Source: Cutibacterium porci
GTDB taxonomy: Bacteria > Actinomycetota > Actinomycetes > Propionibacteriales > Propionibacteriaceae
Assembly: GCF_009696315.1 (NCBI RefSeq)
Contig: NZ_VUMG01000002.1
Span: 62,001-126,000, forward strand
Reading direction: 5' to 3'
DNA: 64,000 bases
Shown here: positions 42,739 through 51,387 of the stretch, piece by piece
Layout: each line of letters opens with the position of its first letter
How positions within the stretch are numbered: position 1 is the stretch's first letter
Notes under the pieces: model-generated
What the model was told of the DNA's origin: nothing
Databases searched by the model: none
Seen by the model: only the letters and a program-made list of their open reading frames with translations
Program-made: the position numbers and the translations under genes

Positions 42739-43866
42739 CTAGATCTTCCAGTCGCGGTCGAACCGCAGCAGGGTGTTGACAGCGTTCCAGACGGCGTCTG
42801 TGGTGCCGGATTTGTCGACCCAGTATCCGGCGGTGGCGCCGTCGCGGGATTCGTAGAAGTGGGTGGCGAGCATGATGACGGCTTGCTTGGTGGTGGCGAA
42901 CAGCTCGTTGAGGCGCTTAAACGAACGCCCCTGCCGGTCAGTGATCCAGTAGTAGCCCAGGTCGCCGAAGGCGACGCTGCGGGCTCCGGCCTTGACTTCG
43001 GGCACGAACGCCGACGAATGCACCGGCTTACCGAAGATCAGGTCTGGGGATCCGGCGGTGATGTCGGTGGCCTTGGCGGCGGTGACGCCGTCCTGGGCTC
43101 CGGCGGTGGCGTCGAAGATGCCGGTGGGCTTGCCCTTGCCGTCTTCGGCGATGAAGGCTTCCTCTTCGGCGGTGCCGATGCGGCGGGCGAATTCGGCGGT
43201 CAGGTAGGCCTCGATGTCGAAGGCGGCATCGTTGAGAAGTTTCTCGCTGATCTTGAGGAAGGTGCCGAGTTTGTGGGCCGACAGGGACAGCTGGGTGAAC
43301 TTTTCGTCGGACTCGGTGTAGGCGCTGCCTTCGTCGAGCCAGCTCGCGGTGCCGGGGGTGGCGACGACGGGGATCTTGCGGTCCCCGGAGGTGGTCTGGA
43401 TGACCCGTGCCAGTGGGCGGACGATGTTCTGGTCGGCCAGGGACTGCACGAGGGTGTGTTCGAACTCGTCCGGCACGAGGTACCCGCCTTCCGTGTCGAC
43501 GCCCTCGGACAGGGCGTTGCGGACCTCGAGCGGGGAGGCGTTGAGGCGCACCGCGTTCCAGAACGCCTGCTTGTAAGTGTTGGTGGCGCGACGGCTCGAC
43601 GGTGCAGTCTCGGGATCGATGTTAGATCCTTCGGGCATGGACACGAGTGGGGCGGCGGTGGCGCGGGCCATGTCGGCGTCGCGGCGCTGGGCTCGCTCGG
43701 AGTGGGGGATCTCGTTGGCGAGGGCGTCGATGTCGGCTTCCATGTGGGCGTAGGTGGCGTCGTCTTCGGCCGACAAGATGCCGTCGGTGTTGCGGTGGTC
43801 GTCGAGGAAGGCCTTGGCCTTCTCCCAGGTCTCAGCGCGCTTGGTGCGCAGGTCAGAAATCGTCAT
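42739..43866 (-). pseudogene. HK97-type major capsid protein with internal loss
   Basis: The start MTISDLRTKRAETWEKAKAF (ATG 43866; a TTG at 43893 is an alternative) and the long N-terminal delta domain are standard. EGVDTEGGYLVPDEFEHTLV and RKIPVVATPGTASWLDEGSA are canonical. After AAKATDIT the sequence jumps directly to AGSPDLIFGKPVHSSAFVPE. In the family about 50 residues of the core domain (with the helix that follows TFDEL) normally separate these. The C-terminus after LNELFATTK is also unlike the usual GQVGFxAxQRVDGKL end. The frame stays open, so the gene has been internally deleted. Confidence 0.7.
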
Positions 43867-43914
43867 CGTGGACGTGAAAATGCCCTCCCTCAAAGGGTTA
43901 GTAGGCTTGATTGG

Positions 43915-44196
43915 TCAGGGCGGCATACAGGTCAACGACCCACCGACCCATAGGAGCAGTCGCGGTTTGCCGTCGCGCTGCTTAGCAGGCAGATAGTCAT
44001 CTGGCTCTGGCATCGGCTCACCGGGCAGCACCGCGCCATCACCGAAATCGGTGCCATCCAACTCAAACACATCAAACTCGTGCGGGGTGGTGAGTCGGGT
44101 TGCGGGGCGGCCGGTGGCGAATTTCTCATTCAGCGGGTCGAATTTCGCACCTGCACGGACGCGCCGTCCGCCCCGGTTCGTGCCATCTTTTGTCAT
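43915..44196 (-). pseudogene. Terminase small subunit, N-terminal piece
   Basis: From ATG 44196: MTKDGTNRGGRRVRAGAKFD, then PDDYLPAKQRDGKP, the N-terminus of phage small terminases of this class. After residue 80 the sequence becomes LLLWVGGSLTCMPP and stops. The DNA-binding remainder, plus the large terminase, portal and protease genes expected before the capsid, are all missing. Confidence 0.65.
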
Positions 44197-44213
44197 GAAA
44201 TCTCGCCTCTGCA

Positions 44214-44734
44214 TCAGCCACAGTGGTGACCTCGTGCCGGTTCGGGTAGTGGGCGTTGTTCTGCTGGCCTGTGACGGTGGCGGTACGCATGGTCATCGGT
44301 GCCATAGGCCTCCTCAAAACCGGCAGTGAAATAGCGGATAGGTAGCTCGAGGTGGTGTACCCATTCGATCTCGGCGCGCATCCCTGCCGAGACGCGACCG
44401 GTGTAGACCCAGATCGCCTCGCACTTGGAGAGCAGGACGCGGTTGAAAGCATCGCCAACTCTCACGGTTCGGGATCCTGGTCGTTCATGAATTGGGGGTA
44501 GTACACGTGCGGAGCCAACGGAATCTTCTGCCGCTGCACGGCGTGGGCGCAGAACGCACTCGCCACCTCCACATCGCCGGAATACGGTGAGCAGATGTAG
44601 GCCAAGGGCCGGTAGCCGTACTCGGCCCGCTGCACGAGCTTGAGCGCTTTGAATGCTGTGGGGTCTGGGTAGCCCTCGATGTTGTGGGGCGAAAACCCCA
44701 CGTCCAGGCTTGTCAGAATCGCAGTGATGGTCAT
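44214..44734 (-). pseudogene. DUF4406/deoxyribosyltransferase-like protein, frameshifted
   Basis: From ATG 44734: ITAILTSLDVGFSPHNIEGY, then PLAYICSPYSGDVEVASAFC and APHVYYPQFMNDQDPE. The frame stops at 44462, but the family continuation is in another frame: AFNRVLLSKCEAIWVYTGRV, then SAGMRAEIEWVHHLELPIRY to 44214. The fold is that of small phage nucleotide-binding proteins (DUF4406/DUF7768). One frameshift near 44465 disables it. Confidence 0.7.
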
Positions 44735-45485
44735 GCGGCGTCACCGCCGTTCTGCTCAATCACGGACAGCAAGCCGAGCTGGTTTTTCAGCAGATCGTAG
44801 GTGAACAAGCGACCCTTCTGCGTCCAGTACATGTGCGTTTTGATTTTGCCCTCGTTGTACTCGTGAGATTTCGACTGCGTGTAGCCCTGTGGGCGTAGAG
44901 GAACCAGTGGCCAGGCTGCCTGAACTGGACTCCGGCGTCGTGCAGCAGCAAGTTCAGCTTCTTCTCTAACAGCCCATAGTCCTTCGCGATCTCGGTCGTC
45001 GTCAACGGCGAGTCTGACTGCAACACGATGTCGTAGAAGGAGACCTTCGGGGCGGCCTCAAGCAGGGCTTGCTCGGCTGCCAGCCGCTTGGCCCGCTCGG
45101 AGCGAAACTGGATGATGGCGCGCTCAAGGAACTCGTCATCGTCCAAGAGCTCATCGATAGCGTAGACGCCATGGCGGCGGATGGTGGGTAGGACCTCGTC
45201 GACAACCCAGGCTTCGAAATCCTGGGCTGCGGGGAGCTTGAAGGAGGAGATGAGCCGGTACAGGTCACCCTCGCTAATGAAGCTGACGTGCTGGACGCCG
45301 CCAGACGTTTCAAGGGGTAACGAAACGGAACCCCCCTTGCAGTGATCCTGGAGTGCCTTGTTCGGGTTGGTGTAGCCGAGGGTGGTAGCCACATCCTTGC
45401 CGCAGAACAGGATCTGCCCGCCCGAGGTGATGGTTCGGATCGTGCCGAACTTGCGGTTAGTGAACGCTTGTCGCGGGGTAGCCAT
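44731..45485 (-). pseudogene. Phage antirepressor (BRO-N/KilAC), frameshifted
   Basis: BRO-N domain at residues 5-110: NRKFGTIRTITSGGQILFCG, KDVATTLGYTNPNKALQDHC, then EVLPTIRRHGVYAIDELLDD. The KilAC domain begins SERAKRLAAEQALLEAAPKV. Near 44895 the frame shifts after WFLYA. The true continuation in another frame, QGYTQSKSHEYNEGKIKTHM, then RLFTYDLLKNQLGLL, ends at the TGA overlapping the next ATG. One base has been lost. Confidence 0.75.
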
Positions 45486-45739
45486 GACCGGCTCCTTTTC
45501 CGGGAGCCGGGGTAGACAATCGCGGGCGTGGGATGCGCCAGGCTCTCACCTGTCAGGCATGGCAGGCGCCGAAACCGGACACGGCGTGAGGAAGGCTCTC
45601 ACCCATACGCCCCCGAGCACCGACAAATCCGGACGGGTCACTAGGAGAATCGCCGCAGCGGCCCCGACACAATCCGTGCCACTGGAGTCGAGGACGGTGA
45701 AGGCGGTTTGTGGGGCACCCGCATGATAGCATTCATGAC

Positions 45740-46162
45740 ATGTCATTGGTTTCTGATTATTCTGCAACGATCACCGTCGCCGCTTCCCGCGCCGCCATCC
45801 TCAACGTGCTCCTCGACGCCACTCATCTGCCTGACTGGAACCCGGCCTTCACCTCGGTGACACCGGCAAATGATGGCGCCTGGCATGTCCGAGCGTTAGG
45901 CATCTTGTCTGGCACGCTCACTTACAGCACGAGCAGTGACGCCGATCTGGTAATGAGCATTGTGATCCCAGGGTTGTCCGAGCGTTCCACCTGGACGATC
46001 ACGAAGCTCTCCGGCGGGGCTACGGTGACGCATCGGGTTGTTCAGGAAGGTGTTTTGACGCGGGTAATCGGCAGCTCCGAAGCATCGCTCGTGCCTGGCA
46101 AGCGACTGTCCCGACTTGCGGACTATCTGGCACACAAGCCGACGGTTGGCCACCATGCATGA
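45740..46162 (+). CDS. SRPBCC-family protein
   Basis: 140 aa from ATG 45740; earlier ATGs would lie over the likely ribosome site. The fold begins with DYSATITVAASRAAILNVLL, then THLPDWNPAFTSVTPANDGA and ends WTITKLSGGATVTHRVVQEG, a START-like ligand-binding domain. It is followed by an overlapping MarR gene. It may bind or exclude a small hydrophobic compound. Host-type genes, not phage, in the middle of a phage remnant. Confidence 0.7.
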   Translation: MSLVSDYSATITVAASRAAILNVLLDATHLPDWNPAFTSVTPANDGAWHVRALGILSGTLTYSTSSDADLVMSIVIPGLSERSTWTITKLSGGATVTHRVVQEGVLTRVIGSSEASLVPGKRLSRLADYLAHKPTVGHHA

Positions 46163-46637
46163 CACATCACTGGAAGAAGTGGCGAAGCGGCTGCGCTACC
46201 TGATCCTGGCCTTGCAGCGGCAGGGCAACCGTGAGCTTGCGGAGCTGCTGGCCCCGCTGGGGTTGACGACTTCGCAGGCGGAGGCGTTGGAGGTGATTGG
46301 CGATTACGGGCCCTTGACCACCGTGCAGGTTGGAAGTCTGCTGGTGTGCGAGTCCGGGAGTCCTTCGCGTCTGCTGAAAACCCTGGCCGACAAGGGGCTC
46401 ACGATTCGTTCCACCCCGGTCGATAACCGGCGAGCCACGCTCCACGCGCTGACCCCGGCAGGTAAGGACACCTTGCAGAAGGTGCGGGAAGTGACCGGCA
46501 AGTTTCATGCGCTGATCGCTTCACGCCAGCATGCCGAGCTGTCTGCTGACGACATGCACCAAATAACCGCAGTACTCGCACAGTTCCTCACCGACGAACA
46601 ATTACGCGGAGCACTCGACCAACGGTTCCCACACTGA
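46155..46637 (+). CDS. MarR-family transcription regulator
   Basis: 160 aa from ATG 46155, overlapping the SRPBCC stop by eight bases. The winged helix is LAPLGLTTSQAEALEVIGDY, PLTTVQVGSLLVCESGSPSR, TPVDNRRATLHALTPAGKDT. Such regulators usually control their neighbours in response to small aromatic compounds. The pair with the SRPBCC gene looks like an autonomous operon. Confidence 0.8.
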   Translation: MHDTSLEEVAKRLRYLILALQRQGNRELAELLAPLGLTTSQAEALEVIGDYGPLTTVQVGSLLVCESGSPSRLLKTLADKGLTIRSTPVDNRRATLHALTPAGKDTLQKVREVTGKFHALIASRQHAELSADDMHQITAVLAQFLTDEQLRGALDQRFPH

Positions 46638-46646
46638 CCCACCCGG

Positions 46647-47663
46647 TCAGTCCTTGCGGTAGCAGTCACACTCGTAACCGTCGGCATCCAGAGGCAGGCC
46701 GTCCGCCCAATCAGGCGCAGTGGGCATCAGCTCACACCCCTCGCCGACAGAAAGCACCGATGCTTTCACGAGCTCACCGCGCAGCTGGAGGACTTCGCGC
46801 ACCTCACAGTTAGCCGACTCCAGAGCGGCGGCGACTTCGTCTTTCGTCGGTGATTGCAGTGGCGTGTTATGAGAGGCGAGTCAGTCCTTGAGCTGGATCG
46901 GCGAGTTCGGATTCTCCAGTCCGGTGAATTCTTGAGCCCGGGCCAGCGTGGTGGCGCGGTGCTGCCGGTCGCACTGAGCCGCGTGGTCCACGAGCACCCG
47001 GTCGAGTCGGATGCCGGTGTCGTTGATGCGGTGGTCAAGGACGTAGGTGTCCCATTCGGAGTCTGGGAGCGGGAAGTCGGCCAGCCGGTCATGGATGGCG
47101 AGTTCAACCTCGACGTCGCGCCGGTTGTCGGAGATGAACTGCTCCCACCCGTCCGGGTCAGACGCAGGCGGGTTTCGCATCCCGCCCTGGTTGAAGACGC
47201 TGGGTTTGGTCGGGGTGCAAAAACGGGTGATCAGTTTCTTACCCGCACTGTCTTTCCGCACCGGCAGGTCAAGGACGGTGGCGACCTGCTCCAGGCTCAT
47301 CGGCAGGCCGAGGTAGGCAGACCACACCATGGTGCAGCGCCACTGAGCAGGATCCACAAACCTGCGGCCCGTCATGAACTCTGGATGCTGTCTGGCCAGC
47401 CAGGTTGAGAGGCAGATGCGCTCGAACGCGGCATTGAACGCCCGCTTCACTACACGCGGGTCGACCAGCGCGACCAGCACCGTATCGGGGAACTGCTCGC
47501 CGTCCGCGAGGTCGACGACCTCGACCGGGCCACCGTCGATCGAGTAGCCGAACTGGAGGAGCTCGAAGTCGTCGTGGTCGGCGTAGGGGTACACCCCGGA
47601 TTTCGCCAGGTTCACCGGCGAGAAGGTCTCGATGTCAATGAAGAGTTCACGCATGCGCGACAC
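46647..47663 (-). pseudogene. Phage DNA polymerase A lacking its polymerase domain
   Basis: From ATG 47663 (or 47654, MRELFIDIETFS) comes a complete 3'-5' exonuclease domain: FIDIETFSPVNLAKSGVYPY, AFNAAFERICLSTW, and DPDGWEQFISDNRRDVEVEL. At 46881-46883 a TGA replaces a Trp codon; the frame continues LASHNTPLQSPTKDEVAAAL to ELVKASV. It then joins directly to the family C-terminus, DWADGLPLDADGYECDCYRK, ending at 46647. The whole polymerase palm and fingers (about 300 residues) are missing in frame. Double inactivation: nonsense and internal deletion. Confidence 0.75.
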
Positions 47664-47740
47664 CTCCTAAAAACAATGGGTGCTGGGAGGAGACCACACC
47701 GCAGAAGTGGGCGTGGTGTCCTCCCAGCACGGGTGACGGT

Positions 47741-47950
47741 TTAGCGGTCGTGGTCACCGCGGTACTTCTCGAGCTCAGCCTCGGTGTCAGCCATGAGCTT
47801 GTCGATGCGCTTGCGATCGCGGCGGATAGCCCGCCGTTCGGCAATCACAGAGGCGACCTTTATGACGATGAGACCGAGGACAGCGCCAACGAACATTGCC
47901 ACGACTGTGGTGGTGTTTGCCGACAGCGCTGCTGAATAACACTCGTTCAT
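47741..47950 (-). CDS. Small single-helix membrane protein
   Basis: 69 aa from ATG 47950. A membrane helix at residues 14-34 (TVVAMFVGAVLGLIVIKVAS) precedes a charged coiled coil (RRDRKRIDKLMADTEAELEK). It belongs to the phage remnant early operon. No function known. Confidence 0.55.
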   Translation of the reverse strand: MNECYSAALSANTTTVVAMFVGAVLGLIVIKVASVIAERRAIRRDRKRIDKLMADTEAELEKYRGDHDR

Positions 47951-47967
47951 GATGCTTCTCCGCTCTT

Positions 47968-48297
47968 CTAGTTGAGGAAGTCGTTCGACGCGGTGGTGAA
48001 GCCTCCGAAGTCAGCCTCGGCGCTGATCCGGTTGCCGCCGAGCGATTCGCCATCACGCAGCGGGAGCTTCAAGGCGGCCTTGTTCGGTCGCTTGCCACCA
48101 AACTTGCCAATCCCGGCATCGATCGCCGCGTCAATGGCGCGTTCGATCTTGGCCAGGGTCTCGGTGTCGGACTTCGGAATGATCAGCGACACGGAGTACT
48201 TGGGCTTGCCGCCCTGGATGGACTTCGCCTCGAAAATGTTGGCGTAGGACAGGCGGACCTCGCCTGTGACCACACGGGTCGGATTCGTTGCAGACAT
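47968..48297 (-). pseudogene. DUF2815 (phage ssDNA-binding) protein with internal deletion
   Basis: From ATG 48297: TRVVTGEVRLSYANIFEAKS, then PKYSVSLIIPKSDTETLAKI and GKRPNKAALKLPLRDGE. The family usually has about 80 more residues here. Instead the sequence jumps to SLGGNRISAEADFGGFTTAS, the usual C-terminus. At 109 aa it is little more than half the normal size, and the frame is kept. Both sides of the junction carry a DGE-type segment in relatives, so a short-homology deletion is likely. Confidence 0.7.
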
Positions 48298-48320
48298 GTT
48301 TGTCTTACCTTTCTTCGTTG

Positions 48321-48616
48321 TTACTTGATTGCAATGAATTCGTTGGCCGCTGACTGGATCTTCAGTACAGGCCGTGTGTCGGACTCGGGAACAAGGGCGG
48401 GTTTGCCTGCTGGTGGGTGGCTTCGTATTCCTCGGCGTCGTCGTCGAGGGCTGGTTGGGCAAGCTGGGCGGCGGCGATCGGGCGGGTGCCGGGCATGCGC
48501 ACGTGGTCTTCGATGCCTTCCCAGGCCGCTTCTTCGATCGCTTGGGCGAGCATCGTCGCACCCTCTGCAACCCGGTTTAACGCGGTGATGAAACGGTTGG
48601 CCTCGGTGATGCTCAT
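48321..48616 (-). pseudogene. Small early protein joined to a DUF2800 tail
   Basis: From ATG 48616: ITEANRFITALNRVAEGATM, EEAAWEGIEDHVRMPGTR, 84 aa to a stop at 48362. The next frame reads KPALVPESDTRPVLKIQSAA to 48321, which resembles the C-terminus of DUF2800 nuclease-like phage proteins that normally follow this gene. So the DUF2800 gene has been deleted except for its last 28 codons. Confidence 0.5.
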
Positions 48617-48864
48617 GCCCGATCACCACCTTTGCCGGTCACGCCGACCGCGCGGGCGAGCGCCATAAGATCGTCGTCGTCAGCGTTGGCCATACGGACT
48701 TCGATTTCAGTGGTGTAGGAGCCGGGCAAGATGATGGCCAGACGCGGCGTCGCGGTGCCGAAGACCTGACGGATCAGGCGTTTGTTGGCCCGGATTTCCG
48801 TGGTCGAGATCGCTGCCGCTGGGTCGGGCTTCTTGCCGACCCGGAGCTTGAGCTTGGTACTCAT
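48613..48864 (-). CDS. Hypothetical early protein of the remnant
   Basis: 83 aa from ATG 48864, overlapping both neighbours. It is mixed alpha/beta with basic N-terminus (KLKLRVGKKPDPAAAIS). No domain recognised. Confidence 0.5.
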   Translation of the reverse strand: MSTKLKLRVGKKPDPAAAISTTEIRANKRLIRQVFGTATPRLAIILPGSYTTEIEVRMANADDDDLMALARAVGVTGKGGDRA

Positions 48865-49484
48865 CGGTTCTGTCCTTCCTGAGCGCCACGCTGTGCGTCG
48901 CTCAACTGAAGGCCAGAAACCGACGAAGAGTTAACACCTGCCTCACGCAGCTTCTGGACCAGTGTTGTTTTGGCCCGCTTCAATGCCTGCGAAACAGCCG
49001 CCTTGTTCACCCCACGCTCGCCAGCGACCTCGACCGCCGGACGCTGCTCAACCAAGATCGCGATCGCCACCGCGCGCTGCACCTCTGGCAGCCCGTCGAT
49101 CAGTTGCTCAATCAGCACATTTAGCGCATCGCGCGTGCGCTGTTCTTCGACAGCGAAGAATTGGTCTTCCGCTGAGGCCGTGACATAGAGGTCTTGGTTG
49201 CCGTGGGCGTTCCACACCTCCCAGGAACACAACACATCCTTGTCGCGGTCTTGCCGCCACACCGTGTGCCACGTGTTGTACTCATCGCGCCCGAGCTCGG
49301 TGACAATGTCTTGGGCTGTGCGCGGCTTGATGGTTGACGGGTCGTCGGCTGCCTGTTGGCGCTGCGTGAGGTCGGCGGCGATCATCGCCGCTACCTCCTC
49401 AGGCGTGACTTCGAGGTCACGGTCGATACGTGCCTTCGCGCTGGTGTAGTTGCTAATGGGTTCTGACGTGATCGTGAGCTTCAT
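48861..49484 (-). CDS. Sigma factor-like regulator
   Basis: 207 aa from ATG 49484. Residues 130-185 match sigma-70 region 4: IDGLPEVQRAVAIAILVEQR, PAVEVAGERGVNKAAVSQAL, KRAKTTLVQKL. The N-terminal half is acidic and unlike sigma region 2. Such region-4-only proteins start the early operon of this class of phage and may regulate it. It appears intact. Confidence 0.7.
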   Translation of the reverse strand: MKLTITSEPISNYTSAKARIDRDLEVTPEEVAAMIAADLTQRQQAADDPSTIKPRTAQDIVTELGRDEYNTWHTVWRQDRDKDVLCSWEVWNAHGNQDLYVTASAEDQFFAVEEQRTRDALNVLIEQLIDGLPEVQRAVAIAILVEQRPAVEVAGERGVNKAAVSQALKRAKTTLVQKLREAGVNSSSVSGLQLSDAQRGAQEGQNR

Positions 49485-49539
49485 GGCTCCTCCGCATTCG
49501 TTGCGGAAGACCCACAGGTGGTGGCGTTGTTAGCCGTTG

Positions 49540-49618
49540 AGGAAGGTTGGGTGCAGGTATGGCATAAGGCGGACATCCGTGGTGGATGCCCGCCCCGCCG
49601 TTACCTGCAGTTCTTCCT
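49540..49618. other. Nested three-tier hairpin
   Basis: Three inverted-repeat pairs are nested in order: AGGAA/TTCCT (49540-49544, 49614-49618), TGCAGGTA/TACCTGCA (49552-49559, 49602-49609), and GGCGG-CATCC with GGATG-CCCGCC inside (49567-49593). This could be a terminator, a small structured RNA or a recombination site. Confidence 0.5.
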
Positions 49619-49898
49619 AGGGGGCGAACCTGAGCTCAGGAGTTGTTGACACTCGGCGTGATCAAGGTCGAGTCTTCGTCGTTCCCCTGGTGGCGGTTGC
49701 CATCTGGGGCTGCGGGGGATGCTGATGTGTCGACGGCATCGGCCTCTCCCGGGAAGGACTCCGACGCTTGGCGATGCCTGACCAAGAGACACCATCGATA
49801 TGAATCTCTACGAATGCGAAGATCCAGTACGATGGAACTCAGGTCGTATTCGGCTCGACTAACGACTTCGTCCTTCACAGATGACGCTATGAAGCCGG

Positions 49899-49938
49899 TT
49901 GTGACGGGATTTTGTGACGACGTGTGATGGCTTGTGAT
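49899..49938 (+). repeat. Four phased TTGTGAY direct repeats
   Basis: TTGTGAC at 49899 and 49912, GTGTGAT at 49922 and TTGTGAT at 49932 lie about one helical turn apart, ending six bases before the AAGGAGGT ribosome site. They may be an operator for the XRE protein encoded in the operon. Confidence 0.45.
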
Positions 49939-49960
49939 GAGCCGAAGGAGGTCAGATCTA

Positions 49961-51151
49961 TTGGCAACATCACTCTTGGCAGACCCGGCTGTTTTCGGCA
50001 CGGTTGCCGAGCAGGTCGCTACTTTCATCAAGATCTTGAATGAGCACCTTGGTCTGGGAAAGGCGAATGCCAAGGTGGTGCGCTCATTCGTCAAAATGGT
50101 CACGAAGCTTCCCTACGATGCCGATTTTGAAGACACCCGCAAGAACTACCCGGTTGATCGGTGGAGTGATGACTACATGCGCTCAATCATTGAAAAACCC
50201 ACTGGGTTCAGACCGGACTACGCCGATGAGATTCTCTATTACCTTGACACCACTGAGCTCGAGAAGAAGGTGCGCGCGCTCGTCCCGACGGCCAAAGATC
50301 GTCTTTCTCAAGCGTTGAGAGTCTTTGATACCAACATTGGGCGGGCGAATCTGGCGGAATGGGTCGGCGACAAAGCTGCTGAGCTGATCGCTGAATGTAG
50401 TGAAAGGGATTTCGCTCACGAGATCGCGATGGAAAAGGTCAGCCTCGCTCGTCAAGCCCTCGCGCGGACCGAGTATGAGAATTTCTTGATGGGTGAAGCT
50501 CAAGGGCTGTGCTCATTTACGTCCTGTAAGAAGCCTCTGCTTGCCAACTCTTCTGGCAAACCCGTTACCGATGTTGAGATCGTGATCATAGATCCCCACG
50601 GTGATACGGCCTCCCCAACAAACCTCCTTGCTTGCTGCCATGATTGCGCCGTTTCCTACGGGCCGGAACCATCACCGGATGACATTGCTCAGGCCAAGAT
50701 CATCAAGGAAGCGCAGCAGCGCAACCACAAAATCAGTGACATTGTCGCAAAAAGGGACGTAGAAGAAGCCATCGCAAAGGTCATCCGGCAACTACCTGAC
50801 GCAGATCAGGCCGATCTCAACATCGAAATTACCGAACCCCTAAGGGTGCGAACCAAACTCCCAGACCCTCGAACCGTCATGTTGGCGAACAAGATTTTGG
50901 GCTACGTCGCCGTCTATTTTTGCTACATCGACACGGTGTTGAAGAGCAACGAACTGGTACGTCCTGGAGGGTTCGATGCATTCGCCCGTACCGTCGCAGA
51001 TCTGTTTGATGCGATGGATCAGGCTCAAGCACCTGAGCCGGAGATCTTTACTCGGCTCGTTTCATGGCTGAACGACCAAACCCATGGCGGAATAGAGGCA
51101 TGCGAGGCAGTCATCAGCTACTTCGTGCAAAACTGTCAGGTGTTCCGATGA
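49961..51151 (+). CDS. ABC-3C effector with HNH-like zinc site
   Basis: 396 aa. I choose TTG 49961 because AAGGAGGT (49945-49952) lies eight bases upstream; the earlier GTG/ATG at 49934/49937 would place this ribosome site inside the gene. The centre has CSFTSCKKPL (residues 184-193), then VEIVIIDPHGD and TNLLACCHDC (about 208-229), an HNH-like CxxxxC...DPH...N...CxxC arrangement. The N- and C-terminal parts are helical and match ABC-three-component (ABC-3C) effector proteins, whose C-terminal domain couples to the ATPase. The likely job is cutting nucleic acid when triggered. Confidence 0.65.
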   Translation: MATSLLADPAVFGTVAEQVATFIKILNEHLGLGKANAKVVRSFVKMVTKLPYDADFEDTRKNYPVDRWSDDYMRSIIEKPTGFRPDYADEILYYLDTTELEKKVRALVPTAKDRLSQALRVFDTNIGRANLAEWVGDKAAELIAECSERDFAHEIAMEKVSLARQALARTEYENFLMGEAQGLCSFTSCKKPLLANSSGKPVTDVEIVIIDPHGDTASPTNLLACCHDCAVSYGPEPSPDDIAQAKIIKEAQQRNHKISDIVAKRDVEEAIAKVIRQLPDADQADLNIEITEPLRVRTKLPDPRTVMLANKILGYVAVYFCYIDTVLKSNELVRPGGFDAFARTVADLFDAMDQAQAPEPEIFTRLVSWLNDQTHGGIEACEAVISYFVQNCQVFR

Positions 51152-51387
51152 GACTTCCGAATAAGCTGTTTTCCTTCGAAGAATCCACACTCGCAAACCT
51201 GCCAGTAGTCCTCGGACCACTGGAATCCGGCCCCATGGCAGTCCTCGACCTCTTTCGGAGCGTGGAAGCTACCCTTGGCGGCCCGGACGAATTCCTCGAC
51301 ACGATGATGTGTCTCTACGCACTCGGAGCCGTGGAGATCACTGATGAAAGGCAGGTGATCGCTCATGTTGGCCCGACTATGGTCTGA
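51148..51387 (+). CDS. ABC-3C middle component
   Basis: 79 aa from ATG 51148, overlapping the effector stop (ATGA). Short winged-helix-like protein: RLPNKLFSFEESTLANLPVV, then DTMMCLYALGAVEITDERQV. ABC-3C systems encode such a small protein between effector and ATPase, and the location and size agree. It probably bridges the two. It overlaps the ATPase gene by 23 bases. Confidence 0.75.
   Translation: MRLPNKLFSFEESTLANLPVVLGPLESGPMAVLDLFRSVEATLGGPDEFLDTMMCLYALGAVEITDERQVIAHVGPTMV

Larger units (their letters stand above)
49485..49960. other. Non-coding gap upstream of the defence operon
   Basis: 476 bp with no convincing gene. It contains the nested hairpin at 49540-49618, a TTGACA-like box near 49646 and four short direct repeats at 49899-49938. 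The promoter of the defence operon should lie here; the exact start is not clear. Confidence 0.5.

Noticed and set aside
42859-43953. 364-aa plus-strand open frame opposite the capsid gene
   Set aside because: Gly/Val-rich antisense shadow of a GC-rich capsid gene with no ribosome site or family features.
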